Below, piece by piece: positions 1-10,138 of a stretch of 64,000 bases of DNA (its first letter is position 1; each line of letters starts with the position of its first letter). Under the pieces are notes generated by a model that was not told the DNA's origin, made no database searches, and saw nothing but the letters and a program-made list of their open reading frames with translations. The stretch lies in NCBI RefSeq assembly GCF_000283155.1, contig NW_004454193.1, positions 5,171,481 through 5,235,480 on the forward strand, given 5' to 3'. This stretch comes from Ceratotherium simum simum. Taxonomy: Eukaryota; Chordata; Mammalia; Perissodactyla; Rhinocerotidae. A program made the translations under genes and the position numbers.

Positions 1-225
1 ATGCTACTAATCCTATAAAAGAAGAAGCACTTCTCTTTCCCAGAAGCCCCAGCTTCTTACCATGCCTCCTTAGTCTGAATGAATTATGTGTCCATCCCTG
101 AATCAATCCCTATAATCAGGAGATAAGGCATACACTGATTGGATTAATCAGTTAGTCCCTAGCACCCTCACCCCTCTCTCCCAAGTGGTGGAAATTCCCG
201 AAGGAAAACCAAGAGTTCTGTATCT
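1..225. repeat. 3' part of an unnamed interspersed repeat (copy D)
   Basis: The stretch has the layout of the closing half of a repeat seen four more times here (15503, 21261, 21893, 40121): a 'cat/gtccatccctgaatcaatc' phrase, a 'gattggattaatc' phrase, then 'ggaaattcccgaaggaaaacca'-like text. The end at 21601-21650 reads similarly ('aatttcccaaaagaaaatta'). It is cut by the window edge, so only the 3' part is visible. I recognise the wording as a dispersed mammalian repeat but do not trust a family name. Orientation is given only relative to the other copies, all of which read the same way. Confidence 0.5.
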
Positions 226-2180
226 CCAAAGTAGACTCCATGAAGAAGGTAGCCTCCTCCCACCTCCAAAAAAGGAAACTCCCAAAACAGAGCCATTAGA
301 TTTTACCCAAGATGATTTTAAATCCTAAATGTTGGAATGTTCAGGGTCCCAGATCTGACGGCATGAATTAGATTCTTCCATTTGAAGCACCCAAGTAAAG
401 GAAGAGTGTTGACAGCCATCATGGGGAACACTGATGCTTACTGAAGAAGTCCCGCAGCAAATCCTCTTTGGAAATAAACAAAAAGCAGTTTTGAGAACCC
501 AGCTTTCACCCAAGACCAGAACCTGTCAGCCACAGGCAGAAGTCGTTAGCAGGATTTATACGTGCCCGCATCTAGCGCTGAGTCAAAGAGAGATACGCAG
601 AGGGGATTTCTCTCTTCCAGAAACCCAGCAGAGGAGTGAGGAAGACTTTCTGGGTAAAGTTTCAGAGAACCTAATGCATAAATCCCCTGAACAAACACTG
701 GGATTTGGGTTTGTAACTCATCCCTCTCAGCTTAGGTCCTGTGGAGTCAAGCTGCCATAGCTACCAGAGGGCCAAAAAAACCAAACCCAGGAAGAAAGGG
801 GTAGAATTTATGGTGAAAATATGAAAACTGCCTAAAATGGTGACTTTTTCATATTGTGGCACTGTGTGCATTTTTGCTTTGAGGACACTGGGTGGTCCTC
901 GAGCTATTGTTCAAGACCCCATGAAAGCAGCCGGGTGCTGGCTGGTAGGTGTTGACCCCTGTCTGTGATTTCCAGCTGCACTGGAAATCATTTCTCCTCT
1001 AATAGAGACTGTGCCATAGTTGGCTGGATCCTCCCAAACTCTGTGGCAAGTTAGGATGGGAAAGTCTGGATTCCCTCCACGTCTGCCTCGCAGAGGATGT
1101 CATTAATTTGCTAAGTTTCTGCCTCACAGGGAAATTTTTAAAACCAGTGTGCTTCTTTTTCCTCTCTGGATTGACAGACATACTTCGTAGAGGTGCCCCT
1201 GGCTTTGAGAAACACAGCCAGAGTCTATATCCGGACAGCATACCATGGTCTCTCTTTACCTATTTGTTGTGGTAGATACAAAGTCAGAGCAAATGGTGAA
1301 TCCCAAAGGAAAAGGTCCAGAATGCAGCCTGCTGAATAAGAGAACAGGAAGGATCTTGTATGATGATAAATGCTGTACTCTATTAGTGCTTCGGCCATGG
1401 GTTTGGCTGCCGTTCAACAGCCTCCATGGCCGGCTTTCTACATGCCGTTTCTTTTCCTCCGCCTGTTTGGTTGCAAACTTATTTTGACTGAGGATTTACT
1501 TGTCACTTTGTATTGACATTTCAAGTTATTGCATTAAGAAAAACACAGGAGAAAGCAAACAGCAAGTATATTCCAACAGGTCACCAGGCATAGAAGTCAT
1601 ACTCAAATTTCAAAGGAAAGGAGGGGGGTTGGGTGGAGAGTGGAGAACAGATATATTTATAAGGGAAAGAATTCTCCTAGCTTTTTGGGCCCAAGTCAGA
1701 TCCTGGATTGTGGATATTTTTCTCAGCTACTGGTTATTCCTGGGACTGCTGAGGGAGACAGATTCTGGTCCAACTGAAGTTGCCATGTAATTCTGTGGAA
1801 TCGTGCTACCATTCTGATTTCTCTGATTATAAGTGACTGCAACAACAAAGAGAATAACTCTGCTTTAAGAGCTGTTTCCACAGTGTCTCCAGGGGACAGG
1901 TTTGCTTTGGTCTATAAATTCCCCAAAGGCAAGCTGAGACTATGTAAATTAAAGAAGCAGAGCCAGTGACAACCAACTCTGTGGTTTTGTTTGATTTTCC
2001 AAAACACATGTCCATCAGCATGTCGTAGACAACACAATATGATTAAAGCACAGCAATGATCACCCATATATTGCATTTTAATTGATAGAATGTGTGATGA
2101 ATAGTATAGTTGGAACCACTAGGTATACTTTTACCTTTGAGCTATTTCTTTGATTAATCAGAATTTATAACAACATAAAA
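226..2180. other. Unique-looking sequence, no gene seen
   Basis: No repeat family, exon or promoter could be recognised. ORFs reach 108 codons (434-760) but have no domain, no codon bias and overlap unrelated frames. A G-rich run lies around 1621-1635. The block looks like ordinary noncoding DNA. Confidence 0.5.
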
Positions 2181-2350
2181 TAGGAGTCAGGAAGTCTGCA
2201 CTCTGAGCTGGGCTCTGCCACTTATCAGCCTTGTGACCTTGGATAAGTCACTAAATATCTCTGGATCTCATTTTCCTCCACTCTAAAGTGAAGGGTTTAA
2301 TCTAGATAAGATCTAAATAGCCTTCCACTTCTGAGCTTGACTATTCTAAG
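2181..2350 (+). repeat. MIR SINE fragment
   Basis: The segment follows the MIR core in order: 'gggctctgccacttatcagc', then 'tgtgaccttggataagtcac', then a 'ctctggatctcattttcctc' phrase. These are the conserved words of the mammal-wide tRNA-derived SINE. It is diverged and the 3' end is poorly preserved. This is an ancient, inactive copy. Confidence 0.8.
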
Positions 2351-3598
2351 GCTTTTTCTAGTCTCTGGAATTTTATTACTGAGTTCTGTGATCTTAAGTC
2401 TTTTTTGCTTAGCAATTGAGTCTCTTCCTTTATAATCTATGACAAAGATGACTTTTGTCTAAACTTTGGATTTCTGAAACTGATTGCAGTGAATTGCATC
2501 ACACGTATTTTTAACTAGCTTATATTAAATGAGAGAGAGGGAAAAATAACAATAGCAATTTAAATAGTTGTTTCTCTGCCGTTCCATTCCACGAGCATTT
2601 GCCCTGGAGTAAATGTGAGATGGCAGTCAGGAATCTGTGCCTGGTTCTCAAGGGGTGAATATCTTCCTATTCTGAATGTGATTCTACACCTAAAAGATGT
2701 GTGTTGTTTTTGCACAATATGGCCCCTAAACAAGGCAACTGGTGCTTAACCGAAGAAATATATCTATTCCAATGATGGTGGAAAACTTAGCTGTGTTGGA
2801 CTTACTGAAAAATGGTATTTTGAACTACAAGTGACAGGTAAATATTTGTGTTCCACCAAAGGGATTTTTGAATGTAATTTTGACTCTTCATAATTTTTGC
2901 TTTCTGATCACTTTAGAATCTGATACCCCTGCGCTTTCCCCTGCTCCCCAAGCATAAGAAAGGACTCATCTATAAAGTCCATTAGATTTCATGCTTTTCC
3001 TCGCTTCCAGTTGGTCTGTGAAATGATGAGAGTGAAGTTGGGAATGGGAAAGCATATTAATCCAACCCACTGTGCTTTATGGCTCTTAAGGCTACTGAAC
3101 TGGCCTCCCAAGGCTCATTCCTTCCCAGCATCCCTTGGGACCTGTCTTTCGGCGTGTGATCACCAGGTTGTGCTCTCAGACAGCATAGAAGCCACCAGGT
3201 TCATACTCAGCCTTCAAACTCGAGCAAGATTTGGCCTCAGAAAGGGCTTCTTTTGGGCCAAATGATTGGTAAAATTGTGTTCCAAACACTTCAGGAAAAA
3301 GATAACAAATTTCTATTTGAACGCATACTTTTTACTACCTAAGAGCAAGCAAATGGAAGAAGCCTAGGCGAAGACACCGGCAGGAGGACTATAGTCTCTT
3401 TTTCTCGTTAGTGAAATGCATTTTTATCAAATTCTAAGCAAAGATATATGTTCCACTTTAGCCTCTTCGCCCTTATTTTCCACTTGGTGGCAGTTTCATG
3501 GAAAAAGGTCTCTACTTCTCTTGATATCATTTAGAATTCCAGAAGCATTTCAGATCTTCAAAGCTCTTAATAAGCAGTGACTTTTACAATTTTTTTTT
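2351..3598. other. Unique-looking sequence, no gene seen
   Basis: No recognisable repeat or exon. An 84-codon ORF (3011-3265) has no domain. A CTCF-like word, CCACTTGGTGGCAG, occurs at 3480-3493; it differs from the usual core at one informative base. Nothing else stands out. Confidence 0.45.
3480..3493 (+). promoter_or_regulatory. Possible CTCF-like motif
   Basis: The word CCACTTGGTGGCAG resembles the CTCF core (CCAC-AG-GGGC-type), with T replacing the usual A at the sixth base. One match of this quality is expected by chance at this window size, so it is a weak candidate only. Confidence 0.2.
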
Positions 3599-3924
3599 TC
3601 ACTTCTCTCTCTCTCTCTCTCTTTTTTTTTTTTTGTGAGGAAGATCAGCCCTGAGCTAACATCCATGCCAATCCTCCTCTTTTTGCTGAGGAAGACTGGC
3701 CATGAGCTAACATCTGTTGCCAGTCCTGCTCCTTTTTTTCACTTTTTCTCCCCAAAGCCCCGGTAGATAGTTGTATGTCGTAGTTGCACATCCTTCTAGT
3801 TGCTGTATGTGGGACGCGGCCTCAGCATGGCCGGAGAAGCGGTGCGTCGGTGCGCGCCTGGGGTCCGAACCCGGGCCGCCAGTAGCGGAGCGCATGCACT
3901 TCGCTAAGCCATGGGGCCGGCCCC
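3599..3924 (-). mobile_element. ERE-type SINE (equine repetitive element)
   Basis: This is a full-length tRNA-derived, non-autonomous retrotransposon, inserted in antisense. Its head is at the high-coordinate end: GGGGCCGGCCCC read on the minus strand, then a 'tggcttagcg' A-box region (about 3899-3913) and a B-box-like 'ggttcggaccc' (3861-3871). The body carries the characteristic 'catgctgaggccgcgtccc' and two 'atgttagctca' phrases. The tail (3599-3634) is A-rich with an embedded GA microsatellite. A 7-bp target-site duplication, tacaatt, flanks it at 3585-3591 and 3926-3932. The head retains roughly a dozen CpGs, so the insertion looks young. ERE SINEs are perissodactyl-specific, which fixes the clade of the window. 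Confidence 0.95.
3605..3634. repeat. (CT)n / poly-T microsatellite in SINE tail
   Basis: Nine CT units are followed by a run of 13 T. This is the complement of the ERE A-rich tail and is probably length-polymorphic. Confidence 0.85.
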
Positions 3925-3965
3925 CTACAATTATTTTTAAAAGCAGTGATACTTACAAAAATTGG

Positions 3966-4621
3966 GTGGTCTTTTAAAAACGTATGTCATCATAAAGACA
4001 AATAATGACAAGTGTTGATGAGGATAGGGAAAAATTGAAGCCCCCATACATTGCTGGTTAGGGTATAAAATTTGGAAAACAGTGTAGAAGTTCTTAAAAA
4101 GGATAAACATAGAATTACCACATGATCCAGCAATTCCATTCCTAGTTACCCAAGAGAAGTGAAAAACATATGTCTACACAAAACTTGTACACAAATATTC
4201 ATAGCAGCATTATTCATAAGAGCCAAAAATGGAAACAAACTAAATGTCCATCAAATGATGAATGGATAATCAAAATGTGGTGTATTCATACAGTGGAATA
4301 TTATTCAGCAATTTAAAATAATGAAGTACTGGTACATACTACAATATGGATGAATTTTGAAAACATGCAAAGTGAAAGAACCCAGTCACAGAATACCACA
4401 TATTATGATTCCATTTATGTGAAATATCTAGAATAGGCAAATCTATAGAGATAGAAAGTAGATTTAGATTAGTGGTTGTCGGGGTGGAGTGGGCGAAAAG
4501 GAATATACTGTAAATCACAGAAGTGTACTCTTTAAGTGAGTAAATCATATGAAATGTGAATTATATTTCAGTAGCGATGTTACCAAAAATTTTTTTTTAA
4601 TTAAAAAAAAAAAAAAAAAAA
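3966..4621 (+). mobile_element. L1M LINE 3' end (ORF2 C-terminus, 3' UTR, poly-A)
   Basis: The segment follows the well-known 3' region of mammalian L1: 'caagtgttgatgaggatagg', 'acatgatccagcaattccat', 'atagcagcattattcataag' and 'aatgtccatcaaatgatgaa'. At 4275-4313 one frame reads MWCIHTVEYYSAI, the recognisable C-terminal end of ORF2. A poly-A tail is at about 4603-4620. The element is 5'-truncated, and ORF2 is broken by stops and has no start, so it is a dead copy. Its tail sequence (not an L1PA-type end) suggests an older L1M subfamily. It begins about 40 bp after the ERE SINE; the SINE lies outside it. Confidence 0.9.
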
Positions 4622-4649
4622 CCTTATGTCAGACCATGTCGTTTCCCCT

Positions 4650-5140
4650 CTTCTCTGTCACACTTAGAACAAAAACCCATCTCCTTACCAGCGCCTGGCT
4701 GCTGCCTGCTCTTCTGTGCGCTCACTCCTCATTTGTCTTGCACACTGGCCCCTATTCTGTTCCTCCAGCACATATGGTGTGTTTTTGTCTCCAGGCCTTT
4801 GCACTTGCCATTCCCTTGGCCTCATGTGCTCTGCCCCTCTGACCTCTGAATTTTTGTCATTCAGACGTCACTTTAAAGAGGTCTTCCCCGACTACCCTTG
4901 GTAAAGTTACCTCTTCATCCCCTGCACTGTCAGACAATTGCATCATGCTGTTCCTTTTCTTCAGAGCACCCAACTCTACTGAAGTTTTTGTCTATTGATT
5001 CATCCTAGGTCTCTGGCACTAAATGAAAGCTTCCCTCTCAAGGGCAGGGATTTTGTCATCTTATCAACATTCGTATCCCCAGGGCCTAGCTCAGTGCCTG
5101 ACACGTGTGCACTCACTGCGTGTGTGTTGGATGAGTGAGT
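4650..5140 (+). mobile_element. L2 LINE, 3' end
   Basis: The order of phrases matches the L2 3' end: 'caggcctttgcacttgccat', 'cattcagacgtcactttaaa', 'gaggtcttccccgactaccc', 'tctcaagggcagggattttg', 'atccccagggcctagctcag' and 'tgcctgacacg', then a 'tgttggatgagtgagtgag' tail. L2 is an ancient CR1-clade LINE and this copy is inactive. The poly-A of the preceding L1 abuts its start. Confidence 0.85.
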
Positions 5141-6390
5141 GAGCAGTACAGCGTGCTCTGATCGTCAGCTGAGAACGGATGTCCCAGTTTTGTTATGGAG
5201 GCCCCTGCATTGGGAATTGCTCAAAGCATTTTACCTGGGTGCCTTTATTTCCTTTCTTGACATATCCTAAGATATCAGGAAGGCTGAGGTGTAGCATTCT
5301 TAATTGCCAGAAGGGACTCAGAATGGAAAAAAAAAAAACTAATGGACCTTGAAATGGTGATCTAATTGAGTTTGCAAAATGTTGTTCATAATTCAGTTTA
5401 CTCACTTCCATCCATTTGGTCTCTGAGACGCTCTTTCTCCTTTTAACACTTTTGTAGTTATACATCATATTTCTGTTGACTTAACTTTTTCTTTTTGTCT
5501 AGAACATCATATTGGAAGCCCCTTGAAGGTAGGAAATGTGATTATTCCTTACTCAGTGTCCTCAGCACATGTACTTGTGGCATGTGACTCACAGGCACAC
5601 AATACACCTTGACTGTCATTTGTAAACTCAAATGACTCAGACATCAAGATGTTGAATTAGATTTGAGAGAGTCTCATTCTGGAAACCTGGTGCTTTTTTC
5701 CATGCTTGTTTTACCTTACAGAGTAATACCACCTTCTGTTCATCTTAAAGGTGTTGTGGAATGTTTGGAGGTTACCTGCATAGCACCTGGCCTGGTAGCG
5801 AAGTGGAGAATCACGAGCTTGTGTTGACTTTCCACAGGAAGCAGGGGGACTCACTTTGGTGCACTCTCCCTTGGGTGGCTTATACCTTTAGGGAAAAGAC
5901 CCCATTAAAAATTTCACAAGTAAAGCAGCACAATTTTTCATTTTGGGTTATTCTATTCGTATAACTATCTTCCAGATCAAATTTAAGTTGATGTTTGCTC
6001 ATCATTACTCTGAGCTAAGCTACGCCATGGAAGTAGGGTACAACTATCCAGTAATTATGAAACACCCCTCTTGGGCACCACATACCATTTAATGTGTTTG
6101 CATCCTTAACAAAAGAGGACAGATACAAAATGGGATATGTCACGCATATACATGAGAATTTTCCTATGGGCCAGATGCCCCCTCTTTTGGTTTTGATACC
6201 GGGCACCAACTCTAATTTGATGAAGGTATGACGCCTGATGACGTGGAAATTCAGTGGAATGCCTTAGCATTATGGGATATCTCCAGGCAGTACCAGTTCT
6301 CTTGTCTTCACATCAAGGTAGATGTAAAAGGGAGGATAACCTTCTTTCATCCTATTTTTCTATGGCCTTCATAGGACTTGGCTTTATTTT
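5141..6390. other. Mostly unique sequence with a possible L2 scrap
   Basis: The piece at about 5490-5575 ('ccccttgaaggtaggaaatg', then 'cagtgtcctcagcac') is compatible with another degraded L2 3' end on the plus strand, but the match is weak. The rest has no recognised repeat, exon or promoter. Confidence 0.4.
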
Positions 6391-6398
6391 ATATATAC

Positions 6399-6434
<36 letters not shown>
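6391..6434. repeat. (TA)n(CA)n microsatellite
   Basis: Alternating TA units change to seven or more CA units. This is a compound dinucleotide tract and probably polymorphic. Confidence 0.95.
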
Positions 6435-6504
6435 TGTGTATATAATTATTACATTAATTATATTATGAGCTATATTAATATATTAGTAGCTATATAATAG
6501 CTGT

Positions 6505-6665
6505 GTCCCAAGCACTATGCTAATATAATACATTTAGTTCATATTACTTGTATTACCTCAGTTAATCCTCATGAGAGTTGTTTGAGGAAGATATTATTAC
6601 CATTTTACGGATGAGAAGACCTGAAGAGAACAGAAGTTAAGTAACATGCCATGCTTAGCCAGCTA
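6505..6665 (-). repeat. MIR SINE fragment
   Basis: Read on the minus strand, the MIR words are present. On the plus strand they appear as 'cccaagcactatgctaata', 'gttaatcctcatgagagttg', 'ccattttacggatgagaaga' and 'aagttaagtaacatgcc'. Ancient and inactive. Confidence 0.8.
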
Positions 6666-6669
6666 GCTC

Positions 6670-6785
6670 GCATTCATTCATTCATGATTCATGAAGCATT
6701 TATCAAGCAACTGCTATAAACCTGCATTAAAGACACAAAGAAGGATCTAACAGAATCCCTGCCTTCAAAGGCCTTCAAGAACTGC
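6670..6785 (-). repeat. L2 LINE 3' end fragment
   Basis: A 'cattcattcattcatgattc' run, then 'gaagcatttatcaagcaact', then 'aatccctgccttcaaaggcc' corresponds to the reverse complement of the L2 3' terminus. It lies directly next to the MIR copy. Confidence 0.65.
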
Positions 6786-8232
6786 TCCAGAGCAGAATTT
6801 AGTAAAGTCATTTCAAAGGTAAAGGGACTCAAATTAGAGAGTTTTCTGGCATCCACCATGGGACTGTATGGCCAAGATCAATGTGATATGTAAGTGTGAG
6901 CATCAGTGTACCAGTGAGAGGGGGTGTCCTGAAACGCATCTTTTAAAATGTGTCTAGGGCTCTTGGGAACTACTCGTTCTTTATTAAGTTCTTTGTTGAC
7001 ACGGACCATTGCTCAGGAATCTCTTCCCAGAGCACTTTATAAGTATCAAGTAATTTTTATAATGGGTAGTTCCAGAAAGGGTTAAGGTTAGCATCTCTGG
7101 GATGCATAACGGGAAAGTAGCTGAATATGATTTCAAAGGGATTTTTTAGGAGAGAATTCCAATTACAGGGAAGTAATTTCCCTTTCTAGCTTACTAAGCT
7201 CTATTTCAGACTAATGCAGTTTCAAGATCCATATCCCTTCTCTCCTTATTTCAACAGATATTTTGAATATGAAAATCTTATGTCAAAACTTAGCTGAAGC
7301 CTTCATCAGGCTTTTGAAAGGCTAAGTAAGAATTCTGTTTCTAGGAATAAAAAGATTTGGATCAGAAAGATTCTTTGCCGGCTGGAGTTCCTTTTTGGAT
7401 GGTAGTTCAAGCAGTCTTTAATCATATTTTTGTTGATTATTTATTAGTTTCCCTGGGAAATCAAAGACTCAGTAACGTAAAATGTGTTTTCCTTAAGATA
7501 TTTTATGAATCAGAATCTAGAGTAGAAAAATAATGGAAAATACATTTCCTTTGCTGATATGGACTAATTGGGAATTAAAATACCTTTCTCTAGTCAGTGC
7601 CCCACATGGAAACACTAAATGACCCAACTGGCCCAATTGTACCAACCACAGCTTCTGCCCAGAAGAAACTCTAAGGCCACCAGTAGATAAAGAGAGTGCT
7701 TTGTCGGTAAATCAGAACTGTAGAGAACTAGAACTAATTTAAGTGAAAGGATAGGCTTCAGGCCAGCTGTTTGGGTAAACCCACCCTGAACCAAATGGGG
7801 ACTGATGAAACTTAATACGTGTGTATTCCAGTCATTGGCCTAGAGTACGTGTAACGCCAGCTAGTGGTGTTCGTCATTGTGAGATGTGTGAAGGCAGACT
7901 TCACTTCTCCACCCTGTGGGGCTGCCAGTCTGGGGCAGCTTTGGTCAATATTGGGCTTGCTCTTAAGGAGCCAGACTTGGGCTAGTTTCCTGAAGGAGGT
8001 TAGGGAGATTATGAAATGTGTTTACTTATACACATCTTCCTGATGATCAAGTGCAATCAGAAGGCATTTGGGGAAAAAAATCTGCTAAAGTAAAGCACAA
8101 AGGAAATATGATGCATTTTGTGCCCTCGAGGTGAATATTGCTTTGGGGAATACAAGATGTATGTATATGAAATATCAGGAAACAATTCAGAGGGATAAAG
8201 TATGTCTGTGTAACAGAGGTAGCAGCCCAGGA
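6786..8232. other. Unique-looking sequence, no gene seen
   Basis: No repeat or exon recognised. A CTCF-like word is present on the minus strand at 7855-7867 (see separate entry). Confidence 0.45.
7855..7867 (-). promoter_or_regulatory. Possible CTCF-like motif
   Basis: On the minus strand the word is CCACTAGCTGGCG. It fits the CTCF core (CCA-YAG-KGGCR) at all but one position, C replacing the usual purine at the eighth base. It is the better of the CTCF-like words noticed, but is based on motif reading alone. Confidence 0.25.
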
Positions 8233-8467
8233 TGGTGAAGAGCATGACTCTGGAGCCAGATGGTCTGAGTTCAAAACCTACTCTGCACTTACTAGATACG
8301 AGACCTGAAGCAAGTTATTTACCCTTCTCTACTTGGATCTTCATCTGTAAAATGGAGATGATAAGCATACCCACCTCATAGGTTGTTGTGAATTAATAGA
8401 TATGAAGGTGTTTAGAATGGTACCTGGTACACGGTGATCACTGTATAGGTTGATTATTGTTATTATA
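8233..8467 (+). repeat. MIR SINE, nearly full length
   Basis: The order matches MIR: 'tgaagagcatgactctggag', 'ctgagttcaaaacctactct', 'cttactagatacgagacctg', 'catctgtaaaatggagatga', 'cctcataggttgttgtgaat' and a 'gaatggtacctggtac' 3' part. About 235 bp, close to the family's full length of about 260 bp. Confidence 0.9.
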
Positions 8468-9789
8468 CATCAGAAGTCACAAGCTCAGATAGATGCCTAC
8501 AATACCCAGGAGTACCAGCACAGTGATCCCTGGCAACAGAGACACGGCCTAGTGGCACGGAGTAATAGAGAGTGGTAGGGACTGTGGCAGACTGGTCTTC
8601 AACAACAGCCAGCACTCTGCTTTACACTGGGTGTGGCCTTATGGGAATTCTGGTCTGGTGTTGCCATATCTTCTGATATTTCAGAAGAAGCTGGAAATCT
8701 GGATTTTGTTGAAAAACTCCCAACTCTTAAATGCTGTCAGTTTATTTAAAAACCCTCTATAAGCCAAAGAAAACACTATCTGCAGGCTATGGGCCACCGC
8801 TAGTGACCTCTTTGGTCTAATAATGAAGCATTTAAATGCAGCTTGTGGAAATCTGTCTGATGAATTTATTGTCGTATTATGAAACAGATTCATTTTGATT
8901 CCAGAAATATTCATTGAATTCCTACTATGTGTCACACCTTGGGTGGTGCTGAGGATACAGTAGAGACCAAGGCAGACAATCCAAGAACACACACATGTCG
9001 TTTTTTTTGATGAGAAAGCAATACCTGGCAATTAATATTGATACTCAGTTAATGTAGGTTCCCAGTTCCCTCCATCACCTCTGATAAGTCTAGACCTGAT
9101 CCCCTGAGCATTTGGGAGCTAATTGAGGTTTCTGAGTGGTGCTAGTGTGATGCAGTTAAAAACTAATGAACCTACCAACAATACTGCAGAAATACTCCAC
9201 TGAAGCTCTCTTCCTCTTAAGCTTCCTGCTCTTTCTCTGATTAATCATCCTGACTCTTTTACTTGAAATCTCTTCAGTACTTATGGACTTGGGCTGTGAT
9301 ATTATGCAATTGTTTGCATGTTACCTCACAGATTTTTCTAGTTTTTTCTTTGAGGATATGCACTTCCTTCACACTTCCAAGGGTGTTCACTGGAGCACTA
9401 ATCCTCTTATATATCCCCACCCTTTCTTAGAGATTCACACAGCCTATTAGCAGAGCCCACTAAAGGCTCTGAGGAAAAACCGCAGTTTAGAAAACTACTT
9501 GATAAACATTGTCTAAATAAATGTTTCCCAAACATATTTGGCCAAGGACAGCCCTCCCCTTTCTCCCCCACTTAATGCATCTTAATATGCCGAGTTATTG
9601 ATATTGTTTGACTGATTTGGGGAGATGCCGGATTGCCAAATTATAGCTTCTGCTCAGAACTATAGTTTCTTCCAATTTCTTCCCCACCCCAGTATCCACA
9701 GATAAAGATATCTCCAGAGGCTCAGACTTTATTTTCAAGGAGTCTAGCAATTTGAGTGTGACAGTGACCATCTTGTTGGTGCCTAACAA
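8468..9789. other. Mostly unique sequence with one L2 fragment
   Basis: Apart from the L2 fragment at 8890-8985 nothing is recognised. A 116-codon minus-strand ORF (8681-9031) runs partly through that L2 fragment and has no domain, so it is not taken as a gene. Confidence 0.45.
8890..8985 (-). repeat. L2 LINE 3' end fragment
   Basis: The phrases 'attcattgaattcctactat', 'gtgtcacaccttgggtggtg' and 'ctgaggatacagtagagacc' correspond to the reverse complement of the L2 terminal region. Confidence 0.7.
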
Positions 9790-9895
9790 TTGAATTGTAA
9801 ATTCTTTGAGGAAAGAGACTATCATCCTTGTACTTTCCCCAGCACTAAGCATAGGGTCATTCTACAAGGAGTGTTAAGTAAATGCACATTGAATG
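9790..9895 (+). repeat. L2 LINE 3' end fragment
   Basis: 'ttgtaaattctttgaggaaa', 'gtactttccccagcactaag' and a 'gtaaatgcacattgaatg' tail follow the L2 3' terminus in order. Confidence 0.7.
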
Positions 9896-10004
9896 CTATG
9901 CGACTTCTTTTGTCACTGTGGTGGTTTAACTGACCAGTGAATGGCCCCAGCAAAAAATATTCCAGGTCATGCCAGCAATAGATGAATTTGCATACAGAGT
10001 AGAT

Positions 10005-10138
10005 GGATGTTTTGGAGTACTATTCTTGTAACTTTTCTGCAAGTGGAAAATGATTTCCAAATTTAAAAAAATTCTTTTCCATTCATCAAATTGTGCTCTT
10101 AAAATGGGTAAATTATACCTCAATTTTAAAAAAAAAAC
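10005..10138 (+). repeat. L1M LINE 3' UTR fragment with A-run
   Basis: 'actattcttgtaacttttct' followed by 'aaattgtgctcttaaaatgg', 'taaattatacctcaat' and an A-run resembles the 3' UTR end of L1M elements. It is short and diverged, so the subfamily is not given. Confidence 0.6.

Noticed and set aside
434..760. 108-codon plus-strand ORF
   Set aside because: No recognisable domain or coding bias; length is within chance for 64 kb of noncoding DNA.
3850..3924. tRNA gene
   Set aside because: The A-box and B-box-like words belong to the tRNA-derived head of the ERE SINE, with no complete cloverleaf outside the element.
4549..4904. ORFs of 97 and 62 codons with hydrophobic stretches
   Set aside because: They lie in the L1 poly-A and the L2 3' end, so are repeat-derived.
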